Of a DNA stretch of 64,000 nt, positions 52,189 to 61,500 are shown piece after piece. Origin of the DNA: Myxococcus stipitatus DSM 14675 (GTDB taxonomy: Bacteria; Myxococcota; Myxococcia; Myxococcales; Myxococcaceae). The stretch's first letter is position 1. Every line of letters starts with the position of its first letter. Location of the stretch: the NCBI RefSeq assembly GCF_000331735.1, contig NC_020126.1, forward strand, positions 4,588,001-4,652,000. The letters run 5' to 3'. The translations under genes and the position numbers were made by a program. Under the pieces are notes generated by a model. The model did no database searches. It was not told the origin of the DNA and saw only the letters and a list, made by a program, of their open reading frames with translations.

Positions 52189-52803
52189 TCAGGATGAATC
52201 AGGCGCGGAGGAGGACGGTTGCCAGAGGTGCGGCAGCAACGCGTTCAGACGTGACGCGGGGTGGCTGCCAAGCCGCATTAGCACGTCGGCGAAGTACGCC
52301 TCGGGGTTGACGCCGTTGGCTTCGCACGTGGCGACCAGGGAGCTCAGCCCCGCCAGATTCCGACCCGCCTCGTCGTTGCCGACAAAGAGATAGTTCTTCC
52401 TGCCCAGGGCCATGGCGCGCAGCGCCCGTTCCGCGGCGTTGTTATCGAGGGGCAGCGAGGGGGCCTCCAGGAAGCGCGTCAGTGCATTCCATTGTCCCTT
52501 CGTATAGCGAAGGGACAAGCCCTGAGTGCTCTTGGGAGGATGGAGTGGAAGCTGTTCATCCACCCACGCAGCTAGGTGCTTGAGGACGCGTGCACTGGTG
52601 GTGCGGCGAGCATGGAGGTGTTCCGGAGCACCAATCGTCCCTGCGTCTCGGGCCGAATGCTCGACGTGGTACAGCGCGAGGACGAAGTCGAGCGCCGCCC
52701 TGGACTCAGGTGCGGTAGGGAGGGCGTCGAAGAATTTGCGGCGCACGTGAGCCCAGCAGCCCACGCGGACCCGCCCCTCCGGCAACGTCACGCGGTTGTA
52801 GCC
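52189..52803 (-). pseudogene. IS66-family transposase TnpC, C-terminal fragment
   Basis: About 204 codons from GYNRV to the stop at 52189. It contains RVRVGCWAHVRRKFFDALPT, LPLDNNAAERALRAMALGRKN and the IS66 C-terminal segment NGVNPEAYFADVLMRL, including the catalytic Glu of NNAAER. The N-terminal two thirds are missing. It is inverted relative to the tnpA-tnpB-tnpC' genes that follow, so the IS66 locus is rearranged. Confidence 0.78.
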
Positions 52804-52874
52804 CGGTACCCGTCCGGAGCTGGGTGTCGAAGAGTCGAGTGAGTTGGGACATCTCCATGCGTTCAGGGTGAGCG

Positions 52875-53231
52875 ATGGAGGAGCGGATGAAGAGACATCT
52901 GGGAGCCGACGCGTGGCGGCGGCTGGTGTTGGAACTGGAGGAGAGCGGGCAGTCGCACAAGGAGTTCGCCGCGGTGAAGGGCGTCTCGGTGAGCACGCTC
53001 CAGTTCTGGTTGTACAAGCTGCGCAGGGAGGCCATGCGAGCGAGCGCTCCTCCCGTGATGCTGCCAGTAGAGGTAGTAGACTCGACCGCGCTTTCAGCGC
53101 GGCGGGGAGGGGCCTCTGCATGCGGCCCACCGGCCTTGCTGGAAGCCGCGCTCCCCTCGGGAGTCGTGTTGCGCTTCCCAGCGGGGACGGACGTTGCGTA
53201 CCTGCGTGCGGTCCTGGCGGGGCTGGGTTGA
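52875..53231 (+). CDS. tnpA: IS66-family accessory protein TnpA
   Basis: 118 residues from ATG 52875. WRRLVLELEESGQSHKEFAA followed by SVSTLQFWLYKLRRE is the IS66 Orf1 helix-turn-helix, and LPSGVVLRFPAGTDVAYLRAVL is its C-terminal signature. Intact. Required with TnpB and TnpC for IS66 transposition; here TnpC is broken, so the element should be dead unless complemented. Confidence 0.85.
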   Translation: MEERMKRHLGADAWRRLVLELEESGQSHKEFAAVKGVSVSTLQFWLYKLRREAMRASAPPVMLPVEVVDSTALSARRGGASACGPPALLEAALPSGVVLRFPAGTDVAYLRAVLAGLG

Positions 53232-53232
53232 C

Positions 53233-53622
53233 GTGCTCCTGCTGCCGCGTGCCGTCCGCATCCATCTGGCCGCTGAGCCGGTGGACATGCGCAAGTCCAT
53301 CGATGGCCTCTTCGTCCACGTGCAACGAGTCCTGGTGGCCGACACGTACTCCGGCCACCTCTTCGTCTTCGTCAGCAAGCGGCGAGACAAGGTGAAGGTG
53401 CTGGCGTGGGACGGCGGGGGCTTCCTGCTTCTGTACAAGCGACTGGAGGCGGGCCGCTTCCGGATGCCTGACGTCGCGGACGACGCCACGTCGGTGCAGT
53501 TGGACTCCACCCAACTGGCCATGTTGCTCGACGGCATCGACGTCTCGCGGGTGCGTCGGCCAGTCCGGTGGCAGCCACCCGGGCAGGCAGCCGAGGCCCA
53601 GGACACTACGGCTCGGCGGTGA
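53233..53622 (+). CDS. tnpB: IS66-family accessory protein TnpB
   Basis: 129 residues from GTG 53233, directly after tnpA. The IS66 Orf2 signature is complete: VRIHLAAEPVDMRKSIDGL, SGHLFVFVSKRRDKVKVLAW and GGGFLLLYKRLEAGRFR. Intact, although its partner tnpC is truncated. Confidence 0.88.
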   Translation: MLLLPRAVRIHLAAEPVDMRKSIDGLFVHVQRVLVADTYSGHLFVFVSKRRDKVKVLAWDGGGFLLLYKRLEAGRFRMPDVADDATSVQLDSTQLAMLLDGIDVSRVRRPVRWQPPGQAAEAQDTTARR

Positions 53623-53635
53623 GTACCTGGGTGGC

Positions 53636-53809
53636 ATGGCTCGTGAGCTGCCAATGGACCACCACTGCCCGTGGCGGGAGGAAGCCGAAGAGCTTCGCGA
53701 GCGACTGACGACTCTCGAGCAGCAGGTCGCGACGCTCACCCGCACCGTCATCGGCACGAAGTCGGAGAAGCTACAACAAAGACAGAATAGAGGCGGCGAA
53801 GGAGTCTGA
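53636..53809 (+). pseudogene. IS66-family transposase TnpC, N-terminal fragment
   Basis: 57 codons from ATG 53636. The leading coiled coil EEAEELRERLTTLEQQVATL and IGTKSEKL match the start of IS66 TnpC, where the motif is usually FGRRSEKL. After SEKLQQ the homology ends and a stop follows at 53807. The missing middle is not found nearby; a C-terminal piece lies inverted at 52189-52803. Confidence 0.68.
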
Positions 53810-54008
53810 GGCAACAGCCGGGGACAAGGAATCCGAAAGGGACGTCGTCCGCGCGCGTATCTCTGACACGGAGACGGAGGAGCTGATTCTCCCCACCCCC
53901 GGCCTCGTGATGCGAGGAGCGATGCCGCGCAACTGGAGTCCCCGCTGGTTCTTCTCGGATGCGCACGCCTTGTCGCCGCGAAGCGTTCAGGGGCGCATCT
54001 GTTGCTGA
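53775..54008 (+). pseudogene. Possible gene fragment at the IS66 junction
   Basis: 78 codons in a different frame from the TnpC fragment, open from the junction to TGA 54006-54008. It reads IEAAKESEATAGDKESERDV, then ARISDTETEELILPTPGLVM and MPRNWSPRWFFSDAHALSP. It has protein-like composition but no start codon of its own in a sensible place. It may be the 3' part of a resident gene cut by the IS66 rearrangement. No family recognised. Confidence 0.3.
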
Positions 54009-54386
54009 CCTGAGCACCGGCTCACCGATGGTGGGCCCGCGATGTCGTCTCAAACACAGCCGACCGAGCGATGGCGTGTGGAAGGGCCGATGCTCAATCG
54101 TGGAGTTGCCAGAACTCTCGCGCTCTTAGAAACAGCGGCCTCGCCGGAGCCGACGCGCGGATGGACAGGCATCTCGCCTTGCGATGCCGGGAGTTCGTGC
54201 TGTCCGGTGATTACGGTCAATTGTTTCAGTGTTGGCGGAACGGTGACGACGGATTCTTCGAGATTTTTCGGTGGTCCTCACCGAACTGATCTAGAGAGGC
54301 GCGCCTGTTCGAGCCGCATCCGCGTCGCTGGAATCCACTGAAGGAGCCTGGACGGCGGATGGCTACCTTTCTCCGGGAGAGACACC
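54009..54386. other. Non-coding stretch before the DUF1266 gene
   Basis: 378 bases between the IS66 debris and the DUF1266 start. Short open frames have no ribosome site or coding character. It probably holds the promoter of the downstream gene; no clear -35/-10 pair was identified. Confidence 0.45.
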
Positions 54387-55181
54387 ATGAACGGGAATCA
54401 CATCATTCTGTTGGTCGTCGTGTTGGGCGTCGCGCTTTACTGGCTGCCGAAGATCCTGTTCTTTGTGCGGACGCTCAAGTCGTTCCTGACGAACCCCAAG
54501 GTGAACCTGCCGCCGCAGCAGCTCTTCGGCCTCTTGTTGGGCGCGGTGAACGCAGAGCAGATCACCGCCTACTGGAACTCGCTGGAGACCGGCGTGCCGA
54601 GCCTGCGGCTGCGGACGGGGCTCAGTGAGTGGTGGGGCGTCTACAACCGGCAAACCGCGGCGGACCAGGTGGAGAAGCTCTTGAGCTCGGGCCACCGTGT
54701 GACGTTTGACGCGGCCCTGCGCCAACTGGCGAATGTGTCTCCCGACCAGTGGGAGCAGGTCGCGAAGTCCGGCGGCGAAGCGCTGAGCAACCTGGGCGCG
54801 AGCCTGGCTTCGTTGAAGGAAGACAAGACCACCTTCACGGCTGAAGATCTGGCGCGAGGCACGCTGGCGTGGGACCTGGGCCGGGCGGTGGTGGTCACGC
54901 GCATGAGCTACGACCTCAAGTTCCTGGACGAGAGCCAGGCGTGGGCCTTCATCGCGCGCGCTTCGGAACTGGCCCGGGCCCAGTTCTCCTCGTGGGAGCA
55001 GTGGGGCAAGAGCTACCTGTTGGGCCGCGCCATGTGGAACGGCTCCGAGGACGGAATGCTCAGCGGCCTCGCGTCCATCACCGCGGAGTGCCAGGTGGCT
55101 CCGGACGGTCCGTGGACGAAGCTCGCCTGGCAGGCGGAGAGCGGGCAGGGCTCAGAGCACGCCTCCAAGCTCGGAACGTAA
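54387..55181 (+). CDS. DUF1266-domain protein with N-terminal membrane anchor
   Basis: 264 residues from ATG 54387, with GGAGAGAC just upstream. A single membrane segment opens the chain (HIILLVVVLGVALYWLPKILFF). Residues about 150-245 are a DUF1266 domain: TLAWDLGRAVVVTRMSYDL, AWAFIARASELARAQFSSW and GKSYLLGRAMW are its hallmarks. Function is unknown. DUF1266 proteins often sit in variable regions beside toxin or immunity genes, a hint only. GC returns towards the genome norm here. Confidence 0.82.
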   Translation: MNGNHIILLVVVLGVALYWLPKILFFVRTLKSFLTNPKVNLPPQQLFGLLLGAVNAEQITAYWNSLETGVPSLRLRTGLSEWWGVYNRQTAADQVEKLLSSGHRVTFDAALRQLANVSPDQWEQVAKSGGEALSNLGASLASLKEDKTTFTAEDLARGTLAWDLGRAVVVTRMSYDLKFLDESQAWAFIARASELARAQFSSWEQWGKSYLLGRAMWNGSEDGMLSGLASITAECQVAPDGPWTKLAWQAESGQGSEHASKLGT

Positions 55182-55349
55182 TCGGGAACCGAAGTCCCTT
55201 CGGGGGAGGACTGAGCTGGCCGCCCAATGCAGTGATGGGCGTCCAGGCCCCGCTTCAAGGAGGGACTGAGTTGCTTCTCGGCGCTCGGGTGTTGGCAGCC
55301 TTGACCGCGAGCGTCGAGGGCGCTGCAGCATCGTGCTACTCGTTCAGTG

Positions 55350-55532
55350 TCATTCTGATGTGTCGGCCATTTCGCGGAATGAGTCATACGGGCCAACCGT
55401 GGGGCCTTCATATCGGACGCCCATGTTTGAGCTCTGACGCGGTACGATCACCAGACTCGTCGAGCCGGAGCATCCCATCATCGCCAATGACAGAACGGCG
55501 AGGCTGCGAGAAAGCCCGGTGCTAGAGAACAC
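55350..55532 (-). CDS. Small lipoprotein, 60 residues
   Basis: Starts at GTG 55532, inside the last codons of the interrupted lipoprotein gene (stop at 55522), giving an 11-base overlap. A signal peptide ends in SLAMMGCSGS, a good lipobox; the short mature chain reads TSLVIVPRQSSNMGVRYEGP and on. Upstream in-frame starts exist at 55553 and 55562. Function unknown. Overlap suggests it was translated together with the gene now broken by the IS5-type element. Confidence 0.5.
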   Translation of the reverse strand: MFSSTGLSRSLAVLSLAMMGCSGSTSLVIVPRQSSNMGVRYEGPTVGPYDSFREMADTSE

Positions 55533-55790
55533 TGAGCACTCGGCCTTTTTCATCAATGGCATAGACGGCCCCCGCGTCCATCAACACCACATCCCGAAGC
55601 CCACAGCGCTCCAGCTTCGGGATGAAGGATACGAAATAGAGACTCTCGCTGGAGCGGATGACAGTGACGTCGTAGACGTCACGGCGAGCAAGGCACTCGG
55701 CGAGCTTGGGATTGTCTGAGCTTGCCTTTGCCCCCGGTGGCATGAACTCGTTTCGAGCGACCTCCAGCGCTGCCATGGTCGGTCCGTCTA

Positions 55791-56671
55791 GGGCGTGTCC
55801 GCAAATTAGATCCAGAGGCGGATAGCGGCGATGAGGACCATCGCCAGGTAGTTGGCGGCGCGCTTCTCGTAGCGCGTCGCCACCCTCCGGTTCTGCTTCA
55901 GTCGATTGAAGAGACACTCGACCCGGCAGCGCTTGCGGTAGGCCGCATGGCGAAAGGTGCGCAGGCGCGGCTGGTCCGAGCGAGTGGGAATGACGGCCTG
56001 CACCCGATGCTCGCGGCACCAGGCCCTCAGGCTGTTGAAGCTGTAGCCCCTATCTCCAACAAGAGCATCTGGGAGTCGACGCGGTGCTCCAGGCGTATTG
56101 GCACGAGGGACGCCTCCTGCTGCCATCAGCGCCGGGAAAGCTTGTGTCTCGTGTCGATGGCCCGCCGTCAGTACAAAGACGAGGGGGCGGCCCCGTCCCT
56201 CGGCTCGGACATGGAGCTTGGTCGAGAAGCCCCCTTGGCTGCGCCCGAGCGCTTCTGCCTCCCCCCTTTTCTCGGCGTCCCCCGAGCACCTGCCGCGTGC
56301 TGGTGTGCTCGCACCACGCTGGCGTCCACGTAATGCAGCGTCCAGTCCAGCCGCCCGTCCTCATTCGCCTCCGCCTGCAGCTGGCGCAGGATTCGCGCCC
56401 AAACCCCTGCCTCCTGCCAGCGATAGAAGCGGCTGCTGAGCGTCTTCCAGCTCCCGAATCGCTCTCGAGGCACCTCCCGCCACGGCACTCCGGTGCGCAG
56501 CACCCAGCAGATACCGTTCAGCACCACCCGATGGTCCTTGTTCGGGCGCCCCCTGGCCGGCCGCTGCGGTGGCAGCAGGCCGACCAGTCGCTCCCATTGC
56601 GCGTCGGTGAATTCTCCCCGGCTCATGCCTTCTCAACGCCGGGCAGCCTCGACCTATTTGCGGACACGTCC
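55791..56671 (-). mobile_element. IS5-family (IS427-like) insertion sequence, 881 bp
   Basis: Ends GGGCGTGTCCGCAAATTAG and, on the other strand, GGACGTGTCCGCAAATAG form near-perfect inverted repeats. The element is bounded by TA duplications (55789-55790 and 56672-56673) within a CTAG-like target, as for IS427-group elements. Size, two overlapping reading frames and the TA target all agree. The sharp duplication indicates a recent insertion. Confidence 0.92.
55806..56626 (-). CDS. IS5-family transposase, two frames joined by -1 frameshift
   Basis: Frame 1 starts at ATG 56626 (MSRGEFTDAQWERLVGLLPP) and includes the first catalytic Asp in HYVDASVVRAH. At 56260-56271 the coding strand has a run of A and G (AAAAGGGGGG) where a -1 shift moves into frame 2. 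Frame 2 continues GEAEALGRSQGGFSTKLHV and supplies VGDRGYSFNSLR (Asp) and RCRVECLFNRLKQNRRVAT (Glu), ending at 55806. Without the shift frame 1 ends at 56168. Programmed frameshifting of this kind is known for IS427-group elements. Confidence 0.85.
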
Positions 56672-57006
56672 TAGATGGACGTGGACGCCCTCTTCGTAGG
56701 AATTCGGAAAGACCACCTTCTGAGCCTCCTCAGCAGGGGCGTAGGGTGCCTTGGGAATCTTGTGGTACCCGAGGAGTGAGCATCCCGGCAGGAGTGAAGC
56801 CAGCGCCAATCCAAGGGCAGCTCCTATCGCGTAGCTCTCCGAGTTCAAGGCCTCCACCCCATCCCTTCCAACATCTCGATGGTTCCGTGGTCACCATGGG
56901 CTTGGCCGGCGAATGGGGATCCACTTCATCTACTACGGGGGGATGACTCGCGGGGCAGTGGGACGCCTTGCACCCCACCGCCCGGTCCTGCTCGTCAGCG
57001 CCGCGA

Positions 57007-57417
57007 CTACGCGACGATGACCACGGAGTCCGCGGAGCGCTTTCCAGGTCCGTGGTACACGGCCTCGATGTTGTTGCCGTCCGGGTCGAAGAAGAACGCG
57101 GCGTAGTACCCCGGGTGGTACTTCCGCTCCCCGGGCGCGCCGTTGTCCTTGCCTCCGGCCTTGAGCGCCGCCTCGTAGACGCGGTGGACCGTCTCACGGT
57201 CCTTCGCCTGGAACGCCAGGTGGACACCGCGTCCGCTCGGTGCTCCCGGGTCCGCGGGCGTCACGAAGAGCTCGTCCGCGTAGAACGTGCCGGGTCCCAC
57301 CGAGCCCATGGGCACTCCCAGCACGTCCATGATCGCCTGGTAGAACTTCTTGCTCACCTCCAGGTCCTTGACCCGCAGGTGGACGTGGTCAAACAGCCGG
57401 CCTCGGTGGAATTCCAT
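57007..57417 (-). CDS. VOC-superfamily (glyoxalase/dioxygenase-like) protein
   Basis: 136 residues from ATG 57417 (GAGGCG upstream). Paired beta-alpha-beta-beta-beta modules: FDHVHLRVKDLEVSKKFYQ starts module 1, and HLAFQAKDRETVHRVYEAA starts module 2. The terminal FFFDPDGNNIEAVYHG supplies the metal-binding Glu. H12 of FDHVH and this Glu are typical VOC ligands. Reaction unknown; family members include glyoxalase I, ring-cleaving dioxygenases and antibiotic-binding proteins. Confidence 0.88.
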   Translation of the reverse strand: MEFHRGRLFDHVHLRVKDLEVSKKFYQAIMDVLGVPMGSVGPGTFYADELFVTPADPGAPSGRGVHLAFQAKDRETVHRVYEAALKAGGKDNGAPGERKYHPGYYAAFFFDPDGNNIEAVYHGPGKRSADSVVIVA

Positions 57418-57475
57418 GGTGCGCCTCGCAAGAGAATGTGCCCCTATGGGGTATGCACGGAGGCGCGAAGCTGCC

Positions 57476-58426
57476 ATGAAACCCAACTTCCTGACCTTCT
57501 TTTGCGAGCTGCCCCCGCGGCCCCTCGTCGAACTGTTCGACACTCGCGGCGTCGTCGAGGATCTCCAAGCACTCCGCGCCGGAGTGAGCCTCGGTCTCCT
57601 CGACTTCAGCCCCGAGCGCGCCGAAGTCGTGCGCCGCCTGAACCGCGAGAACATCCCCGTCACCGCGTGGCTCCTCCTCCCCGTGGACCAGGGCTACTGG
57701 TTCCACGCCGGCAACGTCCTCCAGGCCCGCGCTCGCTACGAGGCCTTCAGGACCTGGTCCGCCGAACAAGAGCTCCAGTGGGCCGGAGTGGGCCTCGACA
57801 TCGAGCCCGATATCCAGGAGCTCCGCGCCTGGGCCGAATCCCCCCTGCGCAGCCTCCCCGGAATGCTCGCCCGCTTCGTCCTCCGAGGCGGCCGCACCCG
57901 CGAAGCCCGCGCCGGCTATCACGCCCTCGTCGAGCGCATCCGCGCCGATGGCCACCGCGTCGACGCCTACCAGTTCCCCCTCATCGTGGACGAACGCCAG
58001 GCCCGCTCCTCGCTCCTGCGCCGCGTCGCGGGCGTCCTCGACGTGCCCGCGGACCGCGAAGTCCTGATGCTCTACACCAGCTTCGTCCGCCCCCGAGGCC
58101 CCGCGCTCCTGTGGAGCTACGCCCCCGGAACCGGAGCCCTCGCCGTGGGCAGCACGGGCGGCGGTGTGGACCTCCCCGGTGTCCTCGCGTCACCCCCGCT
58201 GGACTGGACGGAGCTCTCCCGCGACCTGCGCCTGGCCGTGCGCTGGACGCACGACCTGCACGTCTTCAGCCTCGAAGGCTGTGTGAAGCAGGGATTCCTC
58301 TCGCGCCTGCGCGGCTTCGACTGGGATGCCCCGGTGGAGCCACCCTGGGTGGAGTCCAGGCGAGTGGACGCGGTGCGACGCGCCTTGCGTGGTCTCCTCC
58401 GCGTGTCGGGCCAGGTGTTCCGTTGA
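57476..58426 (+). CDS. Hypothetical protein, possible TIM-barrel glycosidase-like fold
   Basis: 316 residues from ATG 57476, with GGAGG 12 bases upstream. The chain alternates strands and helices; NIPVTAWLLLPVDQGYWF and the WAGVGLDIEPDIQEL segment resemble strands 3-4 of a TIM barrel with the D-x-E pair of chitinase-like (GH18) or related glycosidases. No signal peptide. The exact family is not recognised. Divergent from the VOC gene. Confidence 0.65.
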   Translation: MKPNFLTFFCELPPRPLVELFDTRGVVEDLQALRAGVSLGLLDFSPERAEVVRRLNRENIPVTAWLLLPVDQGYWFHAGNVLQARARYEAFRTWSAEQELQWAGVGLDIEPDIQELRAWAESPLRSLPGMLARFVLRGGRTREARAGYHALVERIRADGHRVDAYQFPLIVDERQARSSLLRRVAGVLDVPADREVLMLYTSFVRPRGPALLWSYAPGTGALAVGSTGGGVDLPGVLASPPLDWTELSRDLRLAVRWTHDLHVFSLEGCVKQGFLSRLRGFDWDAPVEPPWVESRRVDAVRRALRGLLRVSGQVFR

Positions 58427-58481
58427 TGGGACGAAGCCCACCTCCCGCTGTCCGCGGACCGTAGCCGCCTCGCGTCATGTC

Positions 58482-58502
58482 CCCTCCAGGTGACCTGGAG
58501 GG
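58482..58502. promoter_or_regulatory. Perfect 21-base palindrome
   Basis: CCCTCCAGGT, one central base, ACCTGGAGGG. It is 55 bases after the stop of the glycosidase-like gene and directly before a candidate promoter. It may be an operator, or act in RNA as a terminator hairpin (9-base stem, 3-base loop); there is no T-run, which favours an operator. Confidence 0.5.
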
Positions 58503-58531
58503 TTGACGCTCGCAACCGGCGGAAGTGTCAT
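58503..58531 (+). promoter_or_regulatory. Candidate sigma-70-type promoter
   Basis: TTGACG (58503-58508), a 17-base spacer and TGTCAT (58526-58531). Transcription would begin about 45 bases before ATG 58582 of the C45-type secreted hydrolase. The -35 match and spacing are good, the -10 only fair. The palindrome abutting the -35 box suggests regulation. Confidence 0.45.
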
Positions 58532-58581
58532 GCACCCCGATTGCCCGAGCCACTCCCCCGCGTGCTCGGGACGGGAACGAC

Positions 58582-61500
58582 ATGACTGACTTCCTCCTGA
58601 CGTCGAAGCGACTCGGTGCGCTCGTGCTCTGCGCGAGCGTGCTCACGGGTGCCTCCGCATGGGCCGCCCCCGCCAACTCCTCGGTGGTCCCCAACGGAGG
58701 CTTCGAGGTCGCGGGAGGCTCCTCCACCGTGCCCGCGTTCTGGACCTCGACCGGCCCCGGCAAGGTGAGCTCCAGCACCAGCGCCGACGGCAAGATTGAA
58801 GGCTCGCGCGGCCTGCTCATCGCCAGCCCCCAGGGCGGAGGCGAGACGACCGCCGAGTCCTCCGTCCTCAAGCTCCAGGTCGGCCAGCTCTACCGCCTGA
58901 GCGCCTGGGTGCGAACCCAGGGCGTGCAGGTGGACCCGCAGGCCCGGTACCCGACGGCCCACGGCGCCTGTCTGTCGATGAAGAGCTTCCCCTTCACCAA
59001 CTGCACCCCCGTCTCCAGCGGCGACGCCGGAGCCCGCGCCTCCGTCCTCTTCTTCGCCACCCAGTCCTCCGACAACGTCCAGCTCCACCTGGGCCGCAAC
59101 GGCAAGGCCACGGGCTCCGCCTGGTTCGACGACGTGCGCCTCGAGCCCGTCGAGGACATCACCTCCTACGTCCCGCTCGAGTCCGTGCGCTGGGCGGGCA
59201 AGGGCTTCCGCTACGACGATGGCGGGTGGATCTACGTCCACATCGAGGGCGAGCCCTACGAGCGAGGCCTCCAGTTCGGCGAGCTCGTGTCGCAGGAGAT
59301 CGTCCGCTACATGGAGAAGCTCGGCGTCCGGGCCGACAACGCCGATGCCTCCAAGGGCTGGAACCACAAGCGGCTCCTGGCCGACTCGCTCTTCCTGCGC
59401 AAGTTCGACGCCGAGTACCTCGAGGAGATGAAGGGCATCGCGGACGGCGCCAACAAGGGCGGGGCGAAGTTCAAGGGCCGCGACCTGGATGTGCTCGACA
59501 TCGTCACGCTCAACACGGCGGTGGACTCGGGCCAGTTGGAGGAGGCCAACCGCGCCACCGCGACGTCGCTCTCCGGCCGGACCTTCCTCAAGGCGGATGA
59601 AGAGGCCGAGCGGGGAGGGAAGGGCGACCACTGCTCCTCCTTCGTCGCCACCAGGTCCGCGACGAAGGACGGCCGCGCCATCATCGGGCAGATCTTCATG
59701 TGGGACGGCTACACGGGCGTCCACTGGGACGTGATGCTCGACGTGCAGCCGACGCGCGGCAACCGCTTCATCATGCAGACCTTCCCGGGTGGCATCCACA
59801 GCGGCGCGGACTGGTTCATCAACTCCGCGGGCATCGTCATCGGCGAGACGACGGTGGGGCAGACGCCGTTCGACATCAACGGTACGCCGCAGTCCAACCG
59901 CATCCGCAAGGCCGCCCAGTACGCGAACTCCATCGACGACGTCGCGCGCATCATGAAGGAGAACAACAACGGCCTGTACACGAACGACTGGACGCTCGCG
60001 GACGCGAAGACGGATGAGGGGGCGTGCCTCCTGCTCGGCACGAAGAAGACGCGCCTGTGGCGCACCGGCAGCAAGGGCAACGCCGCCGACACCCCGGGCA
60101 ACCTCAAGGACTTCATCTGGGCCAACAACAACAACCGGGACCTCGAGGTCCGCAAGGAGTCCGTCTCCAGCCCGGACAACGCGCCGGCGGACCTGGCCTT
60201 CAACACCTGGAACCGGGACATCGCCTTCTGGGAGTACTACGCGCGCCACGGCAAGAAGGGCTTCGACCTGGACTCCGCCATCCGGATGATGGCCTCCAGC
60301 CCCATCAACCGTCCGCACGCCTGTGACGGCAAGGTCACCACCTCCGAGATGGCCGAGAAGCTGATGTTCCTCGCCCACTACGGCAAGACGACGCTGCGCG
60401 AGAAGATGATCGGCAGCCGCTTCATGCCGGACCTTCCCGGTGCCACTCCGCACCTGTCACTGGGTTACACGACGTTCAACCCCATCTCCGTCTCCCACCG
60501 GCTGAAGGAGGCGCGCAAGGCCTGGAAGGAGCCCGAGGAGCCCAAGCCGCTGCCGCAGGACTTCGCCCAGGTGAAGGACGCGGTCTCCTTCGACAAGTCG
60601 CTCCTGTGGGCCAACACGCTGTTCCCCACGACGGATGGGGACAACTGGCTTGTCAGCGGGACGGCCGCGTACTGGCGGCTCGTGCGCGACGTGTCCGGCA
60701 ACGAGGGCAAGCTGGACAAGTCGTTCGAGCAGCAGCGCGACGCGCTCGCGGACCTCAATGACCGCTACCTCTTCATCACCTCGCGCGAGGCGGACGTCGC
60801 GCCCGCGACGGCGAAGACGGACTACGGCCGCTACGGCACGTACCTGGTGCCGCGCATCAAGGGCACCTTCGCGCTGCACCAGCTCCGCCTGCTCCTGGGC
60901 AACGCGGACTTCTCCAAGGTGATGAACGCCGTCCACGCGCGCTACGCGAACAAGAACGTCACCACGGCGGACTTCAAGCGCACCGCGCAGGAGGCCTCGG
61001 GCAAGGACGTGGGCCCGTTCCTGGCGCAGTGGCTGGAGCGCACGGGCCTGCCCCAGCCGCGCTTCCGCGCCACCGCCGCGCAGGTGAAGGACGGCTACGA
61101 GGTGACGCTCAAGGTGGAGCAGCCGGGCCCGAAGCCCTGGCACTTCGTGACGCTGGTCGAGGTGCGCACCGCGAAGGGCTCCACGCTGGAGCGCGTGGAG
61201 GTGAAGGGCGCCGCGAGCGAGACCTTCGTCCTGCGCACGAAAGAGGCTCCGGTGCGCGTGGTGTTCAACCCGGGCAACGACGTGCCCGTGCCGCGTGAGC
61301 GCTTCCAGGTGCTGTCCAACCAGACGGATGCCTGGGAGCGGCTGCTCCTGGTGCACGGCACCGCCCGGCAGACGGAGTCCATGCGCACGTTGGTGCTGGG
61401 CTACCGCGAGACGCTCGCCGACATCTTCACCGAGCGCCTGGTCCCCGTGGCGCCGGACTTCGAGGTGACGGACGCGCAGCTCGCGGACCGGGACTTGATG

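Larger units (their letters stand above)
55522..56857 (-). pseudogene. Lipoprotein gene interrupted by an IS5-family element
   Basis: The 5' part (56857 to 56674, GTG start after GGAAGGGATGGG) has a signal peptide and lipobox LASLLPGCSLL. The 3' part (55788 to 55522) has CLARRDVYDV and GAVYAIDEKGRVLSVL. Removing the element and one TA copy joins them in frame as EEGVHVHLDGPTMAALEVA. The reconstructed protein has the length and motifs of the intact lipoprotein at 25226-25669, its paralogue. So it was a functional gene until the insertion. Confidence 0.85.

Noticed and set aside
52804..53814. Long minus-strand extension of the IS66 TnpC fragment
   Set aside because: It is antisense to the recognisable tnpA and tnpB genes; TnpC homology ends at about 52803.
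54009..54386. Short frames between IS66 debris and the DUF1266 gene
   Set aside because: No start with ribosome site and no coding character.
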